Source: Rhabditoides inermis
Taxonomy: Eukaryota; Nematoda; Chromadorea; Rhabditida; Rhabditidae
Direction: 5' to 3'
DNA length: 64,000 nucleotides
Assembly (NCBI GenBank): GCA_963966185.1
Contig: CAWZYM010000341.1
Location: 407,001-471,000 of the forward strand
The position numbers and the translations under genes were made by a program. The stretch's first letter is position 1. Each line of letters opens with the position of its first letter. Below are positions 56,063 through 64,000 of the stretch, piece after piece. The notes under the pieces were generated by a model. The model was not told the DNA's origin. It was given only the letters and a program-made list of their open reading frames with translations, and made no database searches.

Positions 56063-56780
56063 AAAGACGGTTGTCGCGGCTAAATGGCCTCATTTCGCGT
56101 GAACCTGGCGACGACTGCAGGGTACTGGCGGGGCGAGCGCTGCTCCAAGCACGAGAATCGTGCGCGAGCAATGCGAGAGAAGTAACGAGGATAGGGAAAA
56201 GAGGAGAGAATGAGAGAGAATGAACATTCTCCTCATCTCGCAGTGCCTTAGAAGAGAGAGGGGAGAACGAGTGAGAAACAGAGTCAGATGGAGACACAGA
56301 GCGTAAATGATGATTGAAATGATTGTTGCAAACAATTAATATCAACAAAATTGAGAGCGCGATCAGCTGATGCGAGAGAGCGGCGAGAGAGCATGCTAAT
56401 AGGGAGGGTCAGAGTGAGAGGGAGGGAGAACGAGATAGAGAGGGATTGATAGTCAGGTAGAGCAGGAGCTCCCCAAATGACAGCGCGATTAACTGATGCG
56501 AAAGTTTGTGTGTGGATCAAATGAAATATGGATCGCGAAGGATTCGGCATGCTGATTGAGGATCAAAATGAGAGTGATACTGTAGAGTGATACTAACATA
56601 GTGTTCCTACGTCAGATTATACGGAGTGGAGCACAGTGACAGCGAGCATAGCTTGTATGACATTCGGAGAGAGTAGGAGTGGAGCAGACGAAGAAGCAAT
56701 ATCAAGACTTTCATAGCTGTTAGCGTGATCAGCTGATTGCAATGCGAGAATGGAGAGCATAGGATAAGTGGTGCAGTTCG
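56063..56780 (+). repeat. 718-bp duplicated segment, copy B
   Basis: Same as 42599-43316 with no indels and about three substitutions. Its right end (GTGCAGTTCG|GGCGGGCGG) falls inside the Pro-rich PPPPPGYG exon of the PUF60-like gene, which is cut off there compared with the copy at 61811-61971. Confidence 0.95.
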
Positions 56781-57211
56781 GGCGGGCGGGGGCGGGGCGG
56801 CCACGCCTCCCGCCATCTGCCCATATCCGGGAGGCACGTACGGGTCCTGCTGCTGTTGCATCGGGGAGCCATAGCCGGGCGGAGGAGGGGGAGTGACTAG
56901 AGATGCATGGACACATTAGAATACCAAAAAAATTGGTTTTTATACGCAACTCGCATATATTACACTCTAGCCAATGAGGCATATCTATAATGTGCGTGCA
57001 CACACCACACACTCATAACCAACAACTCACCCAGTGCAGGTGCTCCAATAGCGAGCTGCTGCGGGGGCGGCGGGGAGACGGGCGCGGGGGCGATCGCCTT
57101 GACTGGAGACGGCGCGGCGGGAGGGGGAGTAGCAGTCGCGGCGGGACTCTGCGAGCCATCAGTCAGAGCAAGCTGGCCTGGAGACTGCGACCCGGCCGTA
57201 GCACCCTTCTG

Positions 57212-58150
57212 AAACACACCGATTAGTGCTGAGTTGAGTGATTTGATACATATTGACAAAGGTTCATTTCAAGTTGCACATTGGACCAAAACCACATCAT
57301 ATCTTATCGCCAAGAGAAGCCTTTCTGTGCGATTCTTACGTGAATCGCAATCGTGTGATATGTTGATATGTTGCACATCAATTAAAGGTAGGCTTCACTC
57401 TGAGACCCAAAGTTTTAAAATGGAATTCACCTTCAAACTAGATTTGAGGATCATGATTTATGTTTGTGTGATAGAATTTTGTTCAAAAAATCGTTTCTTT
57501 GAAAAATTATAAATAAAAACAAAATCGGCGTTTAGAGGTATTAAATGGTCCGCACTGGTAAACGCCGTAACTTTGATTTTATTCAAACATTTTGTTTGAT
57601 ACAATAATATAGATAAAATCATAGTTTATAAACCTCATAAAATAAATAAAAATGTGAAGAACCTAATGAAGACAAAAAACAAATTTAAATTATGTTTTTA
57701 ACAGTGAAATTTCACAAACACAAACCACTGCACAATATTGGTACCAAACACTGGTACCATTTTTTCTTAACTACACTACGAAATGATTTCGTTTAAACTC
57801 ATTAAATAAAAATATAGTTTGCTTTAAGTTGTGATGTTTTCCGAAATTAACATTAAAAAGATGGCTAATATCATGGCATAGTCAACCCAACGAGCAGAAT
57901 CAGAGAGAACACTACCTTTAACTGCTAGAAGTAGAAGGATTCAAGCCAGTCAGAACCGATTCGCCTACTTGGAAACGTATATAAATTACAAGACCCTTTT
58001 CTACATGATCCACCTCAACGGAAAAACGTCGACCTGCTCAATTTCACCATTTATGCAAACATCAAACGTTCCAACGTTTCAAATCACAACAACTAGATAC
58101 ACAATATACACAACGAGTGTGGCTTGCTAAGCGGCCGCACATCCTCTCCC
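57212..58150. other. AT-rich intron-like stretch, no gene seen
   Basis: Lies between the linker exon 58370-58242 and the exon 57208-57031. Strongly AT-rich and without repeats or coding signals that I can support. Confidence 0.5.
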
Positions 58151-59980
58151 TCTACCTCTCTCATCCACTCAGTCAGTCAGTGAGTCATCGCACCCGTGCT
58201 ACACTCGGCCAATCTAAACACGCAATGTTCGAGTGAACCACCTGGATCTCGGTTGCCTGGATCTGCGCCGTCACTGCCGCCGCTGCGAGCGCCGCCGCGT
58301 TCGGCAGGTTCACCGTCGCCTGCGGCACGATTGCTGTCAGAGCGTCCGGGGGAGTGATGCACCGATCCACCTAAAAAGGATGAAAGAACATTGTGATTTG
58401 TAATCAAGACAAGCCTCGCTCTTTGCTCCGCACATCCACTCACCCTGAGGACTGACCTCCGAGATCGAACATGTTCATGCCGGCAATCGCCTCGTTCGCC
58501 GAAGCAGCGTTGGTGAACTCAATGTAGCCAAACCCACTGAAAAAGGGTCGATACATGCATAATGGATATTTTCACTGACCGATGGCTGTCCTTTCCGGAG
58601 ACTCCCTGCCAAGCCAATTGGCGCTTTTTCACTTCTCCGAATGCCTCGAACACACTCTTCAGATCAGCCTCGGACAGGACCGGGTGCACAGACGAGACGT
58701 ACACCTGCAAAGTCCAAATGTTGATTGAACGATGATGTCACCTCGTCTATATAATTTAATATGAACTTTTACAATACATTAAACAATGCACATGTAATTG
58801 CAAAATATATAAAAACGCTGTCGCAACGCAATGAGCGACGAAGTATTGTACATTCTTAACCAATCACAAAATACTTCAGTTAATGTAATTTTGCGAAGTA
58901 TTTTACATTCTATATAATTCAACCTCCAGATTTTTATAGAATGTATGTGCCCAGTCGGCACTGACCCTGTGGTAGAGCTTGGCCTCCTGCTGCACAGAAT
59001 CGCGATAAAATACAGCGCGCATATAACTTATGCTGACGATATGAAGCTATATATAAGTCATGCATGACACTCCCGATTTTCATGAAAAACTGAGTCATGA
59101 TCTGAATTGCACACGAAATTTCCTCGCATAATATATAAATGTGATACGTCGTACTCCAGGAACTCACAGCCTTTGTGCAACTGGAAAATGTGGGTTGAGA
59201 TGGTCGTAGTACTGGTTTCGCGAATTACATACACTATTGTTAGTTGTTTGGTGGAACAGTGGGAAAAGTATTAGTACATGAAATGAACTAGTGAAATGAA
59301 AAGAAAAGACTATACAACGCACTTCTGTCAAGTTGTCGTAGCTGCGGTTGATGCTCTTGATAGGTCCGAAGCACTCGAACGCCTTGCGCAGCATGTCCTC
59401 GCGAACCTGGAGAAAACAAGTAAATACTCAAGTAAAAAGTATACAACGATTATAAAGTACATTCAAATGAAATGTAAATAATAATGAATGATAGACATTT
59501 ATCGCGGGCGAATAATGTGTGACAACGAGGATAACAAGTGAACAACAACAACAACAATAATGACAAATGAGATATGAACATAAGCAAAGAGACACCGAGA
59601 CGCGCGAGTGCACCGTGCAATAAAGCCAGATAATCAAAACATACCTCGCAAATATCGATCCAATGTAGACGCGGCCCATAAGCGATATGGCCTGCGCGTA
59701 CATGGCCTGCTTCTGCTGCTGAAAAATGGGGAAAGATGAACAAGTGTGAGACCGCAAAATACACAGCCGTTATCGTTCTCGAACTACAAACGAAAAAAAA
59801 TCGGGATAGAACAGTCGCTAGTGCGCGGAATAAACCGACGGAATAATCCCAGCAGTCAAACATGAACAAAAAAAACTAAGTTACACCATGGACAACACGA
59901 AGGAAAGGAGAAAGGAGCTAAGAAAAAAATACCTTCTACAACAGCGATGTTATTTCATTTTCGTCATTTCACGCTTTCAC

Positions 59981-61296
59981 ATGGATTCGGAGCGGGCGCG
60001 CACGATTCAGCCCCAGGTAAGGCTTTTGATTCTATCCTCAAAATCAATTAATGTTAAGGGTCTGGTCATGTCCGGTGCCAGCTACTTTGTGATGAAAAAG
60101 AGAAAAGAACCCTTCACAGTGAAGCAGCTGCATGAAGAAATTTCCCGAGAGTATAACATTGTTCTCACGAAGAACCAGAAGAAGTAATCGTTTAGGAAAG
60201 AGATCATCATAAATATATTGATTCAGCGCTATCAAGACATTCCTATGCAACCACAAGGGCAAGTCGGTAATCACCGTCGACGGGAAGTACACAGCCAACG
60301 AGAGTGGATATGGAGTTCACATTGATGGCTCAATCCGTAAACAGGTTGGTGGATATTACATATCAAATAATAAGATAAAAAGACGACTTTAAACTATCCC
60401 AGTTCGTACTAAACTAAACAATTATTCGTGCAATATTCAATAAAACAGAAATGTTATATACTAAATTGGTCTCGATACGATTGTCGGAGTACTGTACAAA
60501 AACGGGCTGTGTTTTTATTTGTTTTTAGTTTGCATATGTATTCATTTTTTTCTGAAATCGTTCCAGAACATCACAGAACATGTTAAATTGTTTTAAATGA
60601 ATAATATTGCCTTGTTCATGTCTTTACTTGTTTGTCGCACTAATTTGACCGTTTACAGAGCATGCCCGACGGAGGCGACACCAAGAAGCCGATTCGGCGT
60701 GATCCGGAGGAGCAGATCGCAGACGAGCTGGCTGCCAACTTCTCGGGTACTTTTCACTTACTTTTTCACGACCCAGTGTCTTTTGTAATATTGTAGCTTC
60801 AAACGCTGATAGACCATCATATGGTGATGTACGAGACGATGTTATCCATTCAGAACTCATGGGAGAAGACGATGTGAAGGAGGAGAAGACTCCCATCCAA
60901 GCGCCCCCTCCGCAAGGATCGACAACAACTAATTCTCTAACTACCACCCCGATTCCCACCGCGACCACGCCGCCTCCATCTTCTTCGACTGCCCAGTCGC
61001 TTGTTCCCGACTCGCCTCGCTTCACCCAATCGAACAGTGGTGGACTCTCTCTTCAGAACACGGGTGGGTCAACTTTTTAAATATTCAGTGCTATAGTGTG
61101 TCTGCGCACGAGTTTGGTTCGAGATAATCAGGGTGGTTAGAGACAGATCTACAAGTGTTGGATGGTGGTTTTCTGCAACTTTTTGTGAATAGCTAGAGTT
61201 CAATCAGCGATTCGAATGTATATATCATTTTCAGGCACCGTAAACCTCGTTCTGACGGAGGGCGCCGCAAAGGTGCTCATGACCCCCCGCTCTTAA
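59981..61296 (+). CDS. Six-exon gene, possible winged-helix protein, unidentified
   Basis: Exons that all join in phase: 59981-60016 (MDSERARTIQPQ), 60059-60183 (GLVMSGASYFVMKKRKEPFT, VKQLHEEISREYNIVLTKNQ), 60227-60344 (AIKTFLCNHKGKSVITVDGK), 60659-60749 (KKPIRRDPEEQIADELAANF), about 60797-61063 (acidic, then Pro/Thr/Ser-rich) and 61237-61296 (LVLTEGAAKVLMTPRS, stop TAA). An in-frame ATG at 59888 could extend the first exon. The middle (about residues 13-90) alternates helices with a basic loop and a beta-hairpin-like tail, suggesting a winged-helix fold; the rest is probably disordered. I do not recognise the family. Divergent from the PUF60-like gene, whose first seen exon ends at 59718, so the two may share a promoter. 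Splice sites are canonical except a weak acceptor TTAAG at 60058. Confidence 0.65.
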
Positions 61297-61810
61297 AACT
61301 GTGTGTTACCTGATTACAATTGACTCCCACAATTTCCCATCTCTCGCAACCTAGTGGTCCCCCGACCAATCGGCAAACTCGCGCCGGGTTTGTGGCACGA
61401 TTTTGTATTCCCCACTAACCTCGTCGTTCAACTGTGTTTACTTTTGATTCCTTACATTTCGTTGAGATTCTGATGGCGATAAAACTTATATAGTTGATTT
61501 TTTTTTGCTTGCGTATTGTTTGATGCGATTGGCTCGTGTCCATGTTATGTTTACTCCGAGGCGGGAGCGCCATGTGTTCTTTATTTTTCTTAGTCATGTG
61601 AACTTTTGTTTTGTGAGAGCAGTGTGCGAGAGAGGAGAGAGAGAGTTATAGGGTTCAGCGAGTATTTGGTTGCTTTCTTCAACTTCTAGTCATCTCAGTT
61701 TATTGCAAATACTTGAATTCTTTATTAGTTCTTTCATGAAAGATAATGAGTGTTTGCAATTATTATGCAATTATTGAAACAATCATGTGTATCTCATCAA
61801 TGCCTTGCAG
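61297..61810. other. 3' flank of the preceding gene; no further gene seen
   Basis: About 510 bp, T-rich, with possible polyadenylation region of the preceding gene and a GA-rich patch near 61630. It ends at the acceptor CCTTGCAG of the next exon. Confidence 0.5.
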
Positions 61811-63982
61811 GCGCAGACACTCCCCCTCCGCCGCCCGGCTATGGCTTTCCGATGCAGCAGGACCCGTACGTGCCTTCTGGGTATGGGCAGATGGCAGGAG
61901 GCGTCGCCCCTCCGCCTCCGCCGCCCGGACCCGTGCCCCCTCCCCCGACTATGGGAGCAGGAACGTCGCCTGTGAGTGTAGTGCAGCGTTGATTGGTGAT
62001 GTCACCAGTCACCAGTCACAAAATGAGTAGTTTGAGAATTGAGAGATTGAGACTGTGTCGTTGCAGGTATCGTTGGTGGCGCAGCGCCCCCTCATCCGCC
62101 GGTCGGAATCGCAGGCGGATCGGCGGAAGGAGAAGGAGGTGGGTGATTAGGTGTAGGATTTATCGATTGGTTTATTGTTTTTTTAGGTGAGCCGAAGATG
62201 TCGGCGGCGGCGGCCCGCCGCGCGAGGAAGAAGGAGAGCATGCTCAAGGGAAACGTCCTCGACAGGTGTGCATGTGTTTTTTGTGTGTTACACAGTTTTG
62301 ATGTATTGGATTTGGTGTTGATATTCATGTTCGTCATGGTTGTCTCTCACTTTCTGCAATGTTCACGGCGCATTTATGTGCAGTGTTGGTGAGTTGGTGT
62401 AAAACTTGGTAATACAGACTTTGAGACTTTGCGGGCATGCGACTAGCGAGCTGAACAGTGTAACAATCTCACCATACGTTGTGTTCATGTTTCCCCATTA
62501 CAGGATCCAGCTGTCCAGCTTCGATGCGTCCGCACCTGCCCAGTTTGGAGTGGCTGATCCGCTCACCGCGCCCAAGGATCCGTTGAGCGACGAAGGTAGA
62601 TTCTGGGCTGGAGCTGGGCTTGGGAAATGAGGGAGAGGAAGAGGAAGATGGAGGAATAGCAAGAGAGAGGGGGGAAGAGAATGTGTGTTACGAAGAATGA
62701 TCCAGCAATAGCGTTTTGGGTATTGGGTATTAATACGACAGATACAACTCGATAGACAGTATCAATGCATGTCATGCATCATCCTCTCCTTTTTCAGCGG
62801 CCATGTTAATACTAGAGGGCGGTGGTAAGCAATCGATCGAAGACGTGCAGAGCATGGCGCTCGCACTGCTCGAGGGAAGCGGAGCCGTCATGAACGTCAA
62901 GTGAGTGGGGTTGAGGGGAGAAGTGGAGCGAGCTTCTTTTTTTGTTTAGCCGGTTGAATTTAACAAGAATGGTTTACTCCGAGGGGTCGATCCAGCGACC
63001 GTGATATTGAGAGATTAAAGCTCTCCACTGAGTCGCGATGGGAACTATGCAGCTGGAGAATGGGGAGGATAGGGTCGTAGGGTTAGGGTACTCGATCTTG
63101 TTCAGAAACTATTCGTTTTTGAATATATTACGTTTTGATTGCAATAGCAGAATGTGTGAAGTCGATTATTTTTGTTTTGAACTCCTTTCTTTTTACCAAT
63201 AACCAATCATTGATTCGTAGCGTTTGTGGATGTGCATTATCAATTGTTTGCGGATTGCGGTGAATTTCACAATTGTTCTCTCCGTTACCGAAAGGAGGGA
63301 ACGGCATCGAATCCGTAAAATGAAGTTTTCATGGATTCATAATAATCACTGTCGACCGCGGCGAGAAAACGGGACGAGAGCAACCCTCGGCTATTGCAGG
63401 AAGAAGGCGGAAGCTGCTGCGGCGGCGGCGCTGGAGGCGGCCGGGGTCAGCAACGCCAACAAACAGCCGCGCGCCAAGATCAAGAAGCCCAAGGCCGTCA
63501 AGGGACCGCAGGTGAGAGGGGGGAGTGGTACGTGTCATATGCTTCCATACACCCAATGGTAATGGTCATCAGACCAAGTGAGAAAGTGTATGTGGCGTTG
63601 TGGAGTAGTGAGTCTTGTCCAACCCACCGTCTTGTTTCAGCTGAACACGGCGCGGGCCCTGGCGGCAGCGCACACTGCCGGCGCGCTCTCGGATGCTGTG
63701 GTGAACGCTACGGTCAACGCCGAGGACGCCACGCTCGCCAGCCAGGAGGGAATGCAGATTCGGTGCGTATCAAACCAAGTATTTACTTCCAGTGACAGGT
63801 AACAGGTTATATCAAGCATAGATAGGTTTCGTCTGTAAGTCTGTAAGCCAGGAGCTCTCATCTACACTCTGTAGCCGCGCCGCTCACTTTCCGTGTGTCA
63901 TTTTTTTAGGGAAGAAATATGTTTCGGCGAGAAGTTGAGTGTCATCAAGAGCATCAACCTCAGCTACGACAACTCGACAAGG
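61811..63982 (+). CDS. Partial PUF60-like paralogue, rearranged order, runs off the window
   Basis: Exons 61811-61971 (PPPPPGYGFPMQQDPYVPSG), 62067-62138, 62187-62265 (MSAAAARRARKKESMLKGN), 62504-62595 (QLSSFDASAPAQFGVADPLT), 62798-62900 (GGGKQSIEDVQSMALALLEG), 63400-63511 (KKAEAAAAAALEAAG, then Lys-rich), 63641-63762 (LNTARALAAAHTAGALSDAV) and 63910-63982 (VIKSINLSYDNSTR, RRM1-like). The first five are inverted duplicates of exons at 56896-54355 on minus. From 62187 to 63982 every junction keeps phase. The similarity to the minus copy stops in the intron after 62900, at about 62932; from there the gene continues with Ala/Lys-rich exons and an RRM1-like exon instead of the UHM. The step from 61971 to 62067 does not fit in phase, so the first exon may be skipped or this is a 5' remnant. 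Function is presumably RNA binding if expressed. Confidence 0.55.
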
Positions 63983-64000
63983 GTGCGTTTGTATTATGCC

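Larger units (their letters stand above)
53747..59718 (-). pseudogene. PUF60/RNP-6-like splicing factor, probably disrupted copy
   Basis: PUF60 is a poly-U binding splicing factor with two RRMs and a C-terminal UHM that acts with U2AF in 3' splice-site choice. Exon-like blocks on minus, in order: 59718-59645 (SLMGRVYIGSIF, RRM1 start), 59406-59323 (REDMLRKAFECFGPIKSIN), 59180-59168, 58989-58966, 58704-58580 (VYVSSVHPVLSEADLKSVFE, RRM2), 58536-58444 (GFGYIEF...MNMFDLGG), 58370-58242 (CITPPDALT linker), 57208-57031, 56896-56781 (PPPPPGYG), 55116-55045, 54955-54877, 54662-54572, 54457-54355, 54307-54277, 54098-54030 and 53871-53747 (UHM end FFGGKTISVAIYDQALFDHG, stop TGA). Faults: RRM1 lacks its RNP1 half, single-base losses are apparent near 59646, 58455 and 54628, and the 56781 exon is cut by a 718-bp duplicated segment. 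No N-terminal exon was found. Confidence 0.72.

Noticed and set aside
62970..63052. tRNA-like sequence on minus
   Set aside because: ACTCAGTGGAGAGC resembles a D arm, but the anticodon stem does not pair. It lies in an intron of the PUF60-like paralogue.

Overview
The window looks like a repeat-rich stretch of a nematode chromosome. From the start of its histone fold the H2B protein reads as I remember Caenorhabditis H2B, and H4 has a Cys where most animals have Thr ([10 protein letters not shown]). Several gene fragments have short exons with TTTCAG/GTAAGT-type splice sites. C-type lectin exons and a BEL/Pao element with a glycoprotein gene also fit a nematode. No species is assigned.

Layout. 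1-4170: three different tandem arrays lie end to end (50-bp satellite, 9-bp and 20-bp minisatellites). 4328-10833: four (TAAGGG)n blocks and a second 9-bp array. One hexamer block is split by a 2.1-kb foldback element with a TA target duplication, and the later blocks lie among exons of a C-type lectin gene. 11.2-12.4 kb: a foldback MITE, an orphan exon and a broken LINE. 12.8-18.0 kb: a BEL/Pao endogenous retrovirus-like element that has lost its reverse transcriptase and integrase core but keeps gag-protease and a long two-part glycoprotein frame. 19.9-24.1 kb: a 178-bp triplication, a second copy of the MITE with a TTAA-flanked element nested in it, and a long pyrimidine-rich microsatellite. 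24.1-37.7 kb: the main 50-bp satellite, about 272 monomers in strict register, with higher-order repeats.

The right edge of that satellite lies about 50 bp from the last 16 codons of a histone H3 gene that still has its 3' stem-loop. Intact H2B and H4 genes follow, each with a TATA box and a histone stem-loop. A young 5'-truncated LINE with a 113-bp target duplication sits behind H4. 41-46 kb holds inverted and dispersed repeats. 47.4-48.9 kb has a 102-bp, phase-neutral exon repeated in a 286-bp tandem unit. 49.0-51.0 kb is a PIF/Harbinger-type transposase gene, followed by a short 50-bp satellite array in the opposite orientation.

53.7-59.7 kb (minus strand) is a PUF60/RNP-6-like splicing factor gene that appears broken. 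Several single-base losses are visible, part of RRM1 is missing, and a 718-bp segment that is also present at 42.6 kb cuts into one exon. Part of this gene occurs again in inverted orientation at 61.8-64.0 kb, where the splice phases are consistent and the gene runs off the window. Between the two copies a divergent six-exon gene (59981-61296) encodes a basic, possibly winged-helix protein that I do not recognise. Most of the very long open frames in the window are by-products of stop-free tandem repeats.
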